Source: Clostridia bacterium
GTDB lineage: Bacteria; Bacillota; Clostridia; Oscillospirales; CAG-272
Assembly: GCA_017504785.1 (NCBI GenBank)
Contig: JAFVQL010000002.1
Location: forward strand, 1 to 49,323
Reading direction: 5' to 3'
DNA: 49,323 nt
The translations under genes were made by a program, and so were the position numbers. Every line of letters begins with the position of its first letter. Positions within the stretch are counted from its first letter, which is position 1. Positions 17,504-26,897 of this stretch are shown in pieces. The notes below the pieces were generated by a model. It was not told the DNA's origin. It saw only the letters and a program-made list of their open reading frames with translations, and made no database searches.

Positions 17504-17526
17504 TGAAATACCGAGCCATGAGGCTC
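17504..17526 (-). promoter_or_regulatory. GAGCC/GGCTC leader hairpin
   Basis: In the leader of the lipoprotein gene, GAGCC and GGCTC (minus strand) pair around TCAT, about 30 bases before the ribosome site GAGG. It recalls the hairpin at 3444-3463. No T-run follows, so it is not a terminator. Confidence 0.35.
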
Positions 17527-17545
17527 TTTTGCATGTATCGTGATT

Positions 17546-17574
17546 ATTATATCACAACACGCAAAAAAATGCAA
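17546..17574 (-). promoter_or_regulatory. Promoter of the large lipoprotein gene
   Basis: On the minus strand TTGCAT (17569-17574) and TATAAT (17546-17551) are 17 bp apart. It lies about 70 bp before the start codon of the gene at 15572-17479. Confidence 0.75.
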
Positions 17575-17616
17575 CTGCTTTTTTAATATTTATTTTATAA
17601 AGTTGATTTTGGAGGT

Positions 17617-20517
17617 TCAATCGAAGTAGGGCTCGTCGGTATTGACCTCTTGTGCATTCAAAATCGCGTTAAATCCGCCCATAAACTTCTTGAAGGTGGA
17701 GGTGGAGATCGCAAAATCCGCCACGTATCCGGTTCTCTCGCCGGCGGGAGACTCCTGATAGATCTTCACGAGCACGCGGCGGTCGGATGCACGGTAGAAC
17801 TCGTACACGTACTTATACGACTGCCCCTTCAGCGTGAAGCAAAGGCGCGCAAGATGCTCGCCCGCAAGGATCGCATCCTGCTCCTCTTTTTCGTAGGTAT
17901 CCACGTACATGGTGGTATACAGGATGCCGAGCACCTCCTTGAAGAAATAGGTTCCCGTGTAATCGTTACCGATATGGGAAATGAAGTTCATTTCCTCATC
18001 CTTATACTTATCCGGACCGAGCACGTTATAGAGGATCGCAAGGGATTGCTCCTTCGAGCCGTCGGGCGCGTTGTTATTCTGCTTCATGAAATTCACGAGC
18101 GCATTCTCAAAGGTCTGTGCACCGGGGGTGACGAGAAGCAGGATCCGATCCTTTCCCTCGCCCGCGGAAACAGAATGCAGCCTGAAGCCGAAATCACCCA
18201 TCTTATCCGCGAAGTTGAAGGAAACGTCCACCTTTGCGATATCGTCGATATCCACGCTGACGAGGATCCTTCTCGCCCAGAAATCCACGAAGCTGAGATC
18301 CACAAAATCCAGCTTTTCGTCCCGCACGAGAACGACGACGCCGTAAAGATCCGAGGCCATATAGCGGCTTCCGTCCGCATGCTTATCGCTGATATATACG
18401 GTGAAGCCGAGGGTGTTCTTCCAGGTGTAATCGTCCATCTCGCCGTCATCGGCGGTCTCGTTACCGTCCAGACCGTCAATGCCTCTGGGAAGCTCGTAGT
18501 AGATCGTGTTGGCATACAGACCGTACTTACGCATGATCTCGGGCGTGAGTCCCACGGCGACCGTCTCAATGCCGGCATAGCCGTTCGAGCTCTGCGTGCT
18601 CGTGCCCGCACCGCCAAGGTGCAAAAGCACGCTCTCGCAAGAGGAGTTGTTCAGTCCGTACAGCGCGCGCTCGTCCTCAAGAAGATTGTCGTAGATGCTC
18701 TCTCCGTAGAAGGGATCGCGCTGCGAATAGTTGAGGAACTTGAAGTGCACGATCTCCTTGCTGATGACCATATAGGGGATCGCATCGATCTTATAGGAGA
18801 TATAGTCCTGCACCACGTCAAAATATTCGGTATAGGTGTCAATTTTTTTATCAAGGCCCTCGCTCTTGCCGCCGATGCCGAGGAAGAGCGCCTGATTGGC
18901 GGCATCCATATTGGAGACCAGATCCATCGCCGTGTGATACTCCTCCAGCTTCTGGCCGTTGACCACAAGGTAATAACGGTAAGAAACGTAAGAGTCCTTG
19001 GTGATCGTCGTGGTAGCCTTGCCGTTTTTATCATAGATCGCAATGATATCCGAAAGATAGAGGTCTATGACCTTCTTATGAATGTCCGCGGTATTTTCCT
19101 GATCAAATACGATCTCAAGTCTACTAACGTTTACATTTCCGACGCTTTGAGCGCGAATTTCGCTGACCCAATCGGCAGGCAAGCGGCTATCCGTCAAGGA
19201 GATAACGCCATAAAGATCCTCTGCATTGGACCTTTGTGCGCCCCCGTCCTTATAGAGATCGTAGCGCACGCGGATGGCGATTGCATCCTCGCCCACGGAG
19301 CCGTCTGTGCGCTCCGAATCCTCGGTGATCACCGAGAGGATCTCGCATATCTCGTACGACTGCGTGAGCACCGTTTTATCCTTACCGAAGGAAAGCAGGC
19401 GTCCCTCGGTCGTGAGGGTGATATAAAGGGTGGCGGGCAGAGTGGGATAGATCTCGTTTCCGTCCCCGTCCTTTTCAATTCCCGTCAGCTTTTGGTTTTT
19501 CAAAAGCTCGATCAAACGGCTGTACTGCGAGATGCCCTTCAGGTCCCGCAGGTGGAAGGCAGTGCTCTCCTCGCTGACGATCAGACCGCCCGCGGAGGGA
19601 TCGGCAGGGAGAGAGACCTCGCCCTTCACGATCACCTGTGCATCCTCGGGGATCACGGTGTCTTTTTCGGAGATAAGTTCGTTCTTCCACTGGCGGTAGT
19701 CGCTGATGAGATACGGCTCGTACGCCGCATCCGAGGCAAGACCCGCGGAGATGACCGCAGGATTGATATAATAGGTGTAAGGCTGCAATGCATAGCCGAT
19801 CTGGCTGTTTTTGGTAGCGTAGATATAAGGATGGCCGTCGATCTTGACGTAATAGCCGTTCTCGGATACGTTTTTGCCGCCAACCCAGATCTGATGGAAA
19901 TCGGTGTTTTTTCCGTCCTCGTCGATCTTTCCGTAGTTGACGATGACGCCGAGCTGCTTATCGTCAGCGTCGGTCGCATAATCGCCGTAATCCATGAAGC
20001 CGAATTCTTCCTCATAGCTCATTCTCTCGTATTCGGTCAGCCCCTCGAGAGGAATGCGCTCAGCGAAATACATCGTCGTGATGGCAACGCGGAGGTAATA
20101 CAGTCTTGCGACCTTGCCCTGACCGAAGGAATCCGTTGCATAAAGCGAAGAATGGTTGAAGGAGGGATCCGCCGAAATGATGGCGGGATTATATTCCATC
20201 AATCGGTCCGAGGTCTTGTCGGGACGATACCAAAGCGAATACGCGCCGTCCTCGGCTTCCATGAAGCCGTAGCTTGCGTGCTCCATGCCCGCCGTGGCGT
20301 TTAAGGTGATATAATCCACCGTCGTGGTGTCCACGTCGGGGAATACGCGCTGCCCCGAGGCTTCCCAAGCAAGCTGCTCGTACTTCGGCGGCGTGCTTTC
20401 GCCGCCCCTTTCGGGCAAGAGGTTTACCAGCAGAAAATATCCCGCGATCAGCACCGCCATCACAGCGGAAAGAACGATAAGGAGCTTGGTTTTGCTTTTT
20501 TTCTTAATATGGATCAT
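17617..20517 (-). CDS. DUF4340 domain protein of the Gld-like ABC operon
   Basis: A 966-residue protein with one N-terminal membrane segment (about residues 12-34, LLIVLSAVMAVLIAGYFLL) and a very large outside part rich in beta structure. Repeated blocks such as DLYGVISLTDSRLPADWVS and DLYGVVVLVRDEKLDFVDLS look like tandem copies of the DUF4340 fold. DUF4340 proteins regularly accompany GldG-like ABC systems; their job is unknown. AAAGGAG stands six bases before the ATG. The gene follows the first GldG-like gene by 15 bp and ends the operon. Confidence 0.8.
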   Translation of the reverse strand: MIHIKKKSKTKLLIVLSAVMAVLIAGYFLLVNLLPERGGESTPPKYEQLAWEASGQRVFPDVDTTTVDYITLNATAGMEHASYGFMEAEDGAYSLWYRPDKTSDRLMEYNPAIISADPSFNHSSLYATDSFGQGKVARLYYLRVAITTMYFAERIPLEGLTEYERMSYEEEFGFMDYGDYATDADDKQLGVIVNYGKIDEDGKNTDFHQIWVGGKNVSENGYYVKIDGHPYIYATKNSQIGYALQPYTYYINPAVISAGLASDAAYEPYLISDYRQWKNELISEKDTVIPEDAQVIVKGEVSLPADPSAGGLIVSEESTAFHLRDLKGISQYSRLIELLKNQKLTGIEKDGDGNEIYPTLPATLYITLTTEGRLLSFGKDKTVLTQSYEICEILSVITEDSERTDGSVGEDAIAIRVRYDLYKDGGAQRSNAEDLYGVISLTDSRLPADWVSEIRAQSVGNVNVSRLEIVFDQENTADIHKKVIDLYLSDIIAIYDKNGKATTTITKDSYVSYRYYLVVNGQKLEEYHTAMDLVSNMDAANQALFLGIGGKSEGLDKKIDTYTEYFDVVQDYISYKIDAIPYMVISKEIVHFKFLNYSQRDPFYGESIYDNLLEDERALYGLNNSSCESVLLHLGGAGTSTQSSNGYAGIETVAVGLTPEIMRKYGLYANTIYYELPRGIDGLDGNETADDGEMDDYTWKNTLGFTVYISDKHADGSRYMASDLYGVVVLVRDEKLDFVDLSFVDFWARRILVSVDIDDIAKVDVSFNFADKMGDFGFRLHSVSAGEGKDRILLLVTPGAQTFENALVNFMKQNNNAPDGSKEQSLAILYNVLGPDKYKDEEMNFISHIGNDYTGTYFFKEVLGILYTTMYVDTYEKEEQDAILAGEHLARLCFTLKGQSYKYVYEFYRASDRRVLVKIYQESPAGERTGYVADFAISTSTFKKFMGGFNAILNAQEVNTDEPYFD

Positions 20518-20532
20518 CTTTTGCTCCTTTCA

Positions 20533-22209
20533 TTAGCGGAATCTGCGGCGCAGATGGATGAAAATGCCTGCGGCCGCAACGCCGAAGGGGATCACGAGTG
20601 CCACGGTGATCACAAGTGCCTTTGCACCCGCCGTGATCGGCAGATTGGTTTTTACAACGCTTCCGTCACTGGCGTGGATCTCCGTGATCGCGGTGGCAAT
20701 GGCTTCCTTTTGCAATCTCTTACCGCCGTAAGAGGAGGAGTTCAGCGAAGCGCCGCCGAGATCCATAGAAGCGTATACGTCCTCGCGGGAGATGTTCTCC
20801 ACGAGAGCGCTCGTCACGTCAAAGTTTGCAAAGGAGGGGTTGCCGAGCGTTTGCTCGGAGAAGAAGCTTGCGCTGTTGGCGCAGAAAACGTAGGAATAGG
20901 AATAGGCAAGCGTTTCGGAATCCACGCCGTGGCGAAGTCCGATGGCGCAGATGTCGCGCACGCCCGCAATCGATGCGGCATTTCCCTCCTCGTCACGCAG
21001 CGTGCCCGCCGCCGTGGTGGAGAAGAAGGGTGCATAGTAGCGCGAGGTGGTGTTGCTTCCGGGCTCGGGCGTTCCCGTACCCAGATCGTACGCGCACTTC
21101 ACCTCTCCCGCATCGCTTACAACGAATCGGGGGGAGGAGGGGAGCGATGCGTACGCGCCGTAGATCGCGTATGCATAGGTGTTTTCCTCCGTGATATACT
21201 GGCCGACGAGGTTGGAATAATCGGGGCTGCCGTCCTTATTGGTGGCGGCAAGGCTTGCGTCCTTATCCGTCAGCTGCTTATCTCCAAGCTCAAAGCCCCA
21301 CTCAAAGAGGAACTCTTTTAGGTTCTTAAGCTCTGCGTTTTTCTTATAATCCACGGCGATCATCAAAGAGCCCTGCTCGCGCACGAGATAGCGGTCGAGC
21401 ATCTCGGTCTCGCTGATATAGGCGTACTGATCGCCCTTGCTCGCATCATAACCGTAATCCGAGGTGGGATTGTTGATCACGAGCAGCGCGCAGTCCGCAG
21501 GGATATCGCTGACCTTGGAAAGATCCAGGGTTTTCACGTTGAGCCCGCGCTCGAGAAGAAGCTGATACAAGGAATAAGCGTCCTTATTGCCGGGACGGTC
21601 GGGATTTTCGGGATCATAATAGGTCTCGCCGTGGTTGGTGATGAAATACGCCACGGGGCTGTTGCGCGAGGTCAGCGAATGGAAGAGGGTCGCCATCTTA
21701 TATTCGCCGTTATAGGAGAAGATCTCGTCTTCCGTTTCTCCGCTCGTCCAAAACGCATCGGCAGAAATAATGCGGAAGCTTTGACCGTAGGAAACGATCA
21801 CGTCCGTGGAAACGATCTCGGAAAGCGAGGTCGTTTTATACGCATTCACGGCGGTGGGGTTCGTTTTTAGATTGACGGTCTCGATCTTCAGCGAGGGGTA
21901 CACCTTCTGGAGCGCAAGGCACATGAAATATACCACGCGGGTACGCACGCTGCCGCGCAGGGCGTCGGGATCGGCGCAGAAGGTGATCTTCAGCTCCTTT
22001 TCAAGAGTCGGAAGATACTCGCACTCCTTCACCATCTTATCGGTAAGGGTGTAAAGGCCTTCGCTCGTCAGATCCACGAAAAGCTGCTTTTTCTCCGCAA
22101 ATCCCGCAAACCAAAGCTGGAACAGGAAGATAAGCACGAAGGCAATGGGAAGGATCACGGACAAAAGACGACGATGCCCGAGTTTTCCCTTGAACATATC
22201 TTTTTTCAT
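20533..22209 (-). CDS. GldG-like auxiliary protein of an ABC transporter (copy 1)
   Basis: A 558-residue protein anchored at both ends: membrane segments at about residues 14-34 and 532-552, the last followed by a basic tail (RRRFR). The part between carries the GldG/IFT52-like fold seen as YFITNHGE near residue 190 and CALLVINNPTSDYG. In gliding Bacteroidota GldG works with GldA and GldF; here it sits in a Clostridia-type genome, so gliding is not implied. It is the second GldG-like gene in the row, 18 bp after the first. Confidence 0.8.
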   Translation of the reverse strand: MKKDMFKGKLGHRRLLSVILPIAFVLIFLFQLWFAGFAEKKQLFVDLTSEGLYTLTDKMVKECEYLPTLEKELKITFCADPDALRGSVRTRVVYFMCLALQKVYPSLKIETVNLKTNPTAVNAYKTTSLSEIVSTDVIVSYGQSFRIISADAFWTSGETEDEIFSYNGEYKMATLFHSLTSRNSPVAYFITNHGETYYDPENPDRPGNKDAYSLYQLLLERGLNVKTLDLSKVSDIPADCALLVINNPTSDYGYDASKGDQYAYISETEMLDRYLVREQGSLMIAVDYKKNAELKNLKEFLFEWGFELGDKQLTDKDASLAATNKDGSPDYSNLVGQYITEENTYAYAIYGAYASLPSSPRFVVSDAGEVKCAYDLGTGTPEPGSNTTSRYYAPFFSTTAAGTLRDEEGNAASIAGVRDICAIGLRHGVDSETLAYSYSYVFCANSASFFSEQTLGNPSFANFDVTSALVENISREDVYASMDLGGASLNSSSYGGKRLQKEAIATAITEIHASDGSVVKTNLPITAGAKALVITVALVIPFGVAAAGIFIHLRRRFR

Positions 22210-22227
22210 TTATGAAGGAATCCTTTC

Positions 22228-23727
22228 TCAGCGATTTCTGCGGCGGCGAAGAAGAACGAAGCCGCACACAGCAAGCGCCGTGGGAATCATGAAGATCACG
22301 ATGGAGTAGATCCTTGCCGCGCGCGCGGTGAGGTTCTCAAGCACGTCCGTCATGAGATTGACGGTACGGCAGCCGTAGGGCAGATCTTCGCCGCCGTAAA
22401 GCGTTTCGATCATGCCGTAAACGAAGGAGCGGTTAGAATAGGAGTTGGAGGTCATGGCGTCCGTTGCGGTCAAATAAACGCTGGGAATGACCACGATATC
22501 GCCGCCGCCCTGCAGCTCGCTCATAGCGGAAAGCACGTAAGAGCCCGCGCGGTCCACCGTTTTACCGTTTGCCTCCAGCGTTGCGGCGGGAGAAGCGGTA
22601 AGAAGAGGCTTGGCATTGCCCGAAACCTTCAAGGCCGCCGTCTCGGTCAGCACCACGCCACCGCGATCGGCAAGGCGGGGCGCAAGCACTTTATAAACGT
22701 CGCTGTCGGCGTAAGACGCCACCAGCGTATAGGAATCCGTGGGAATCGAGTCGGCCGTATCCTTCACGATCGCAGTGATCCCGTCCTCGCGAATGAAGGA
22801 GATCCCGTTTTCGGAAAGGAACTGATCGAGATTCTTAAGGGGCGCTTTCAAATAGGCGTGCGTGCTTACGAAAAGATGGCCGCCGTTTTGCACGTAAGTC
22901 TTAAGACGCTCGATCTCGGTGATAACGCCGCTGCCCTTTTCAAAATCCGTCTGCGGTGCGCTGATCACGAGAAGATCGCAGTCCTCGGGAACATCCTGAT
23001 CGCGCAGATTGAGAACGTCGATATTATAGCCCGCACAGAGCAGAAGGGTGGTCATCGAAACATCCACCACCTCGCCGTGATACTGCGTGAAATACGCCTT
23101 CTTCGGCGCCTTCGCCGTGGTGAGAACGCTCATGGCGGTGAGGATCTCCTCGCCGTGATACGCCAGCGCGTTACCCGATGCGTCCAGCATGAAGAAGGTG
23201 GCAAAGCCGGCACTCGTATTGTCGGTCAGAACGCGGTAGCTCTTCTGCCCTGCCGCGGAGGTATACGTGAATACCACGGAGGTATCGCGCAGCACCTCGC
23301 CCTCGGCGAGCGTTTCTTTATACTTCTCCATCTCCTCCGAGCGATTCTTCATATCCGAATCGACCTTCGTGAGAATATTCATATATTTTACGGTAACCAC
23401 GTCCTCATAGCGCTCTGCCATCTGGGTCGCGGTGTGGTGAACGAAGGCACCCGTATCGTGGCGCATCACGTCCTCCTGTGACATGCAGAAAAGGTTCTCC
23501 ACCTTGCGGCTCTGCTGTGCCATCTTTTGAAAGATCTCGTCGGGCGCATCCGAAAGTGCCACGCTCGACATATCCTTCGAATACAGATAAAGCCCGAAAT
23601 AATTCGTCAATGCGTACACAATGCCGTTGAAGGCAATGAGTATCGCCAAAAGCACTGCCGTGAATACCGGGGGAAAGCGCCCCTCGGTCACGACGGCGGC
23701 CTTTGCTTTGTTCCAAATATTTTTCAT
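22228..23727 (-). CDS. GldG-like auxiliary protein of an ABC transporter (copy 2)
   Basis: A 499-residue protein with the same plan as its downstream neighbour: membrane segment at about residues 22-45, a long outside region with KKAYFTQYHGE near residue 210 and CDLLVISAPQTDF near 250, a GGHLFVSTHAYL strand, and a C-terminal membrane segment ending in RRRRNR. The two are clearly related in design but diverged. GAGG precedes the ATG. It lies 18 bp after the permease gene. Confidence 0.8.
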   Translation of the reverse strand: MKNIWNKAKAAVVTEGRFPPVFTAVLLAILIAFNGIVYALTNYFGLYLYSKDMSSVALSDAPDEIFQKMAQQSRKVENLFCMSQEDVMRHDTGAFVHHTATQMAERYEDVVTVKYMNILTKVDSDMKNRSEEMEKYKETLAEGEVLRDTSVVFTYTSAAGQKSYRVLTDNTSAGFATFFMLDASGNALAYHGEEILTAMSVLTTAKAPKKAYFTQYHGEVVDVSMTTLLLCAGYNIDVLNLRDQDVPEDCDLLVISAPQTDFEKGSGVITEIERLKTYVQNGGHLFVSTHAYLKAPLKNLDQFLSENGISFIREDGITAIVKDTADSIPTDSYTLVASYADSDVYKVLAPRLADRGGVVLTETAALKVSGNAKPLLTASPAATLEANGKTVDRAGSYVLSAMSELQGGGDIVVIPSVYLTATDAMTSNSYSNRSFVYGMIETLYGGEDLPYGCRTVNLMTDVLENLTARAARIYSIVIFMIPTALAVCGFVLLRRRRNR

Positions 23728-23745
23728 GCGACGTAGCCCTCGCTT

Positions 23746-24456
23746 TTAACCGTGATAACGGCGGCGCTCATACACGCGCACGGTGAAATACAGGAAGACA
23801 GCAGTGACGGAAATATAATACAGAAGCGATGCAAAATCAAAATATCCGCTCGTATAGGTCTGGAAGCGGGAGAAGATCGAGATGCAGTCGAATACGTAGC
23901 GCAGCCAGTATCCCGCGGGAAGGATCGAGTTCACAAGACCGATGCCGAGGAACACGAGGATGATGGCGATCGTTCCGATGGCGGCGGCGAGCTGATTCTC
24001 GGTCAAAGAGGAAACGAAAAGACCGATCGCGATAAACACCATACCGACCAGAAGAAGCGCGATCAAATTGCCGAGAAGGATCGCAAGCTTGACAAGCGCA
24101 TAAGGGGTCAAAAAGATAAAGTAAAGGGAATTTACGAGGATCGCGCCGGAGAACATCGTCAGCGCCGCGAAGAACTTACCGAGCACCATACCGTAAAGCG
24201 GAACGGGTGCCGTCAAAAGCAGCGACTCGGTGCGGATCTTTCTTTCCTCGGAAAAGGACTTCATCGTCAAGATCGGCAGGATCAGACCCGAGAAGAGCAT
24301 CATGTAAAGATAGAAGCTCGTGGGATCGGCCGACATGGAATACAGCGTGGAGAAGCAGAAGAGCGCACCGCCGACGCCAAGATACAGAACCAAAAATACA
24401 TAACCGATGGTGCTCGTGAAATACGAGCGCATTTCTCTTTTATAAATTGCCAGCAT
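23746..24456 (-). CDS. ABC-2 type permease, GldF-like
   Basis: Integral membrane subunit of 236 residues with six hydrophobic segments. The N-terminus (MLAIYKREMRSYFTSTIGYV) and the motif LTMKSFSEERKIRTESLLLT (about residues 62-81) are typical of GldF/NosY-like permeases. GGGAGG lies nine bases before the ATG. It follows the ATPase gene by 17 bp. The substrate is unknown. Confidence 0.88.
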   Translation of the reverse strand: MLAIYKREMRSYFTSTIGYVFLVLYLGVGGALFCFSTLYSMSADPTSFYLYMMLFSGLILPILTMKSFSEERKIRTESLLLTAPVPLYGMVLGKFFAALTMFSGAILVNSLYFIFLTPYALVKLAILLGNLIALLLVGMVFIAIGLFVSSLTENQLAAAIGTIAIILVFLGIGLVNSILPAGYWLRYVFDCISIFSRFQTYTSGYFDFASLLYYISVTAVFLYFTVRVYERRRYHG

Positions 24457-24473
24457 TTAAATTTTCCTCCCGA

Positions 24474-25436
24474 TCATTTGCGTACGCCCGTACGGTTGCC
24501 CGCATCGGATTTCTCAACCAAGCGAATGAAGATAGACTCAAGATCCGTGCCCGTGGGTGCAAGCTCCATCAAGGGATAGTTTGCATTCGCGAGAAGACGG
24601 AATAGGGGCTTGCGGATATCCACGCCGCGCGCACCCTCCAAAAGATAAACAGTCGCATCCGCCTCCTTCTCGCTTGTCGGCGTAACGGTCTTCATGCCGT
24701 TCATGCCGCGAAGTGCGGAGAGGACCTCGCGCTCGGGACCTGCGATCTTCGCGCGGTAAATGACGGTATCCTCGAGGGTACGGGCAAGCTCGTCCGTACG
24801 CTTGTCCGCGATCAGATGGCCGCGGTTGATGATCAGCACGCGCTGGCATACCGACTGCACCTCTGCAAGAATGTGCGTCGAAAGAATGATCGTATGATTC
24901 TTCGAGAGCGAACGGATCAGGTTTCTCACCTCGAGGATCTGCTTCGGGTCAAGACCGACGGTAGGCTCGTCGAAGATCACGACCTTGGGATCTCCCACCA
25001 GAGCCTGCGCGATACCGACGCGCTGCTTATAGCCCTTGGAAAGGTTGCGGATCAGTCGGCTCTTCACGTCACCGAGCTTGACGACGGACATGATCTCGTC
25101 AAGATGCGGGATACGCTCCAGGGTACAGCCCTTCAGCTCATATACGAAATTCAGATACTCCTCCACCGTCATATCGGGATAAAGCGGAGGCTGCTCGGGC
25201 AGATAGCCGATCATGCGCTTTGCTTCGATCGGATCCTCTCGGATATCCACGCCGCCGATCGTTGCCGTACCGGAGGTAGCCGCCAAAAAGCCCGTCAGAA
25301 TATTCATCGTCGTACTCTTGCCCGCGCCGTTCGGTCCAAGAAGACCGACGACCTCGCCCTCGCCGATTTCAAACGAAACGTCGTTCAACGCATAGTTCGC
25401 GCCGTAGCGCTTCACCAAATTCTCAACTTTTATCAT
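24474..25436 (-). CDS. ABC transporter ATPase, GldA-like
   Basis: A 320-residue ATPase. Walker A GPNGAGKST at residues 34-42, signature LSKGYKQRVG near 133, Walker B VVIFDEPTVG near 155, H-loop in ILSTHILAEV. The C-terminal 100 residues form the extension usual in GldA/NatA-like subunits. It is the first gene of the five-gene operon with the permease, two GldG-like and the DUF4340 proteins. The strong ribosome site AAAGGAGGG lies unusually far (about 25 bases) upstream of the ATG, with a small hairpin between. Confidence 0.94.
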   Translation of the reverse strand: MIKVENLVKRYGANYALNDVSFEIGEGEVVGLLGPNGAGKSTTMNILTGFLAATSGTATIGGVDIREDPIEAKRMIGYLPEQPPLYPDMTVEEYLNFVYELKGCTLERIPHLDEIMSVVKLGDVKSRLIRNLSKGYKQRVGIAQALVGDPKVVIFDEPTVGLDPKQILEVRNLIRSLSKNHTIILSTHILAEVQSVCQRVLIINRGHLIADKRTDELARTLEDTVIYRAKIAGPEREVLSALRGMNGMKTVTPTSEKEADATVYLLEGARGVDIRKPLFRLLANANYPLMELAPTGTDLESIFIRLVEKSDAGNRTGVRK

Positions 25437-25469
25437 AATTTTTAAGACCTAACGAATAGGCCCTCCTTT
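25437..25469 (-). promoter_or_regulatory. Distant ribosome site bridged by a small hairpin
   Basis: On the minus strand AAAGGAGGG is followed by GGCCTA-TTCGT-TAGGTC, able to form a 6-bp stem, then TTAAAAATT and the ATG of the ATPase gene. Folding of the hairpin would shorten the gap from ribosome site to start codon to about nine bases. Confidence 0.5.
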
Positions 25470-25516
25470 CCAAGATGCTAAAGGTGCACACGCACACTGA
25501 AAAATTATAACATATA

Positions 25517-25544
25517 TTTATATATAAATTATGAACAAAGTCAA
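25517..25544 (-). promoter_or_regulatory. Promoter of the Gld-like ABC operon
   Basis: Minus strand TTGACT (25539-25544) and TATAAA (25517-25522) with 16 bp between, in a very AT-rich stretch. It is about 80 bp upstream of the ATPase gene. Alternative -10 hexamers overlap (TATAAT lies 10 bp further on). Confidence 0.65.
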
Positions 25545-25570
25545 CTACTTTATAAAATAATTTAAAAAAA

Positions 25571-25608
25571 GAGATGTCATGGGTGTAAACTCAACCCAAT
25601 GACACCTC
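25571..25608 (-). terminator. Terminator overlapping the end of the RNase M5-like gene
   Basis: On the minus strand GAGGTGTCATTGGGT pairs with ACCCATGACATCTC (imperfect) and a run of seven T follows. The stem contains the last codons and the TGA of the gene at 25591-26199. Confidence 0.8.
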
Positions 25609-26199
25609 TTTTTGTGAAAGCAAGGCCTCAGCGTAGCGCAAAAACGCCTCTCGGGAGTAAAGAAGATTGACGGCGGCGAGCAGCGGCCCCGCCCCCATGC
25701 CGCGCGGCAGGGAGAGGGAGACGGCAAGCGCATCGCGCCGCTCGGACGCATTGTCCTTTCCCGTCAAGCCCAAGAAATAAAAATCGGTTTTTGTGATCGG
25801 CTCGCCCTTCTCTCTCGGCGCTCCGTCCGACAAAGGCAAAAACAGATCGTATAAAAGATCGGCATCCATGCCCTCCACGCCGAGCGTTCCGCTTTTCGAG
25901 GGCGCGCTCTTTCTATGCTCCTTGCCCTTGATCTCGGGGATATACAGGGGATGGATCGCTTCCTTTGGCAGGATCGAGGAAAGAAAGGCGCGGATCTGGC
26001 GGCCGCCGCCGTCCGAATCCGTCAGCACGATCGCGCCGTCCTTGCAAAGGCGGCGAAGCAGGGCTTGCTTTTCCTTTGAATTGAAGACGGAAAATCCGCC
26101 CGTTGTCAAGATCGTGGCGTCCAAGACCTGCGACAGCGTGTTTTTATCGTATTTCCCTTCCACGTTCACGGGAAGCGAAACGCGCAATTTTTCTCGCAT
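25591..26199 (-). CDS. rnmV: Toprim/DUF4093 protein, ribonuclease M5-like
   Basis: A 202-residue protein with a toprim domain: LPVNVEGKYDKNTL (catalytic-type Glu near residue 14) and VLTDSDGGGRQIRAF (DxD near residue 60), followed by a DUF4093 region with GVEGMDADLL. In B. subtilis RNase M5 trims the 5S rRNA precursor in double-stranded regions. ATG 26199 is chosen because AGGAGG stands five bases before it. It is the last gene of the U32-maf-nth run, 32 bp after nth. It is possible that it is a toprim relative with a different target. Confidence 0.8.
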   Translation of the reverse strand: MREKLRVSLPVNVEGKYDKNTLSQVLDATILTTGGFSVFNSKEKQALLRRLCKDGAIVLTDSDGGGRQIRAFLSSILPKEAIHPLYIPEIKGKEHRKSAPSKSGTLGVEGMDADLLYDLFLPLSDGAPREKGEPITKTDFYFLGLTGKDNASERRDALAVSLSLPRGMGAGPLLAAVNLLYSREAFLRYAEALLSQKEVSLG

Positions 26200-26231
26200 A
26201 GGGTCCTCCTTGTTTTTCAAAAACGGTGCGC

Positions 26232-26897
26232 TTATTTTTTCTCTTGCAAATAATGCGTGCAGTGCGCGGACAGAGGGCATTGCTCGCATTTCGGCGATCG
26301 CGCGGTGCAGACCTCGCGCCCGAACCAGACGATGCGGTGGCAAAAATCGCTTCCTTCCTCGGGCGGCAGGATCTTTTTCAAGATCTCTTCGATGCGGGCG
26401 GGATCCTTCAGGCTTTCGGGATACATACCGAGGCGGCCGCAGATGCGAATGCAATGCGTGTCGCAAACCACGGCGGGAAGCCCAAAAATATCGCCCAAAA
26501 GCAAATTTGCGATCTTCCTTCCCACGCCGGGAAAGCGAAGGAGCGCATCCATATCCGAGGGCAGATCGCCGCCGTACTCCCGCGAGAGCATGTGCGATGC
26601 GTCTTTTAGGTTTTTCGCCTTCATTTTGTAGAGTCCGCACGAGCGTATGATCCTCTCGATATCCTCTACCTTTGCCGCCGCCATTTCGTCACAATTCTTG
26701 TATTTTGCAAATAATTCTTTGCAAACCTCGTTCACTCTTTCGTCCGTGCACTGCGCGGAGAGGCGGCCCATCACCAAAAGCTTCCATGGGTCACCCTCGT
26801 ATTTTAACGCACATTCCGCCGAGGGGTAGCGCGCCTTCAAAAGCTCGATGATCTCGGTCATGCGGCGGCGCTTTTCGCCTATATTCGCGATCTTCAT
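26232..26897 (-). CDS. nth: Endonuclease III
   Basis: DNA glycosylase/AP lyase that removes oxidised pyrimidines. The 221 residues include the helix-hairpin-helix LLRFPGVGRKIANLLLGD with the catalytic Lys, the catalytic Asp in VVCDTHC, and the C-terminal [4Fe-4S] loop with spacing C-x6-C-x2-C-x5-C (CTARSPKCEQCPLSAHC). The substrate helix reads LSAQCTDE where LSAQTTD is usual. Its ATG overlaps the stop of maf (ATGA). Confidence 0.94.
   Translation of the reverse strand: MKIANIGEKRRRMTEIIELLKARYPSAECALKYEGDPWKLLVMGRLSAQCTDERVNEVCKELFAKYKNCDEMAAAKVEDIERIIRSCGLYKMKAKNLKDASHMLSREYGGDLPSDMDALLRFPGVGRKIANLLLGDIFGLPAVVCDTHCIRICGRLGMYPESLKDPARIEEILKKILPPEEGSDFCHRIVWFGREVCTARSPKCEQCPLSAHCTHYLQEKK

Noticed and set aside
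15047-20304. Long plus-strand frames (819 and 884 residues) opposite the lipoprotein and DUF4340 genes
   Set aside because: Compositional shadows of the minus-strand genes, which have ribosome sites, signal sequences and promoters.
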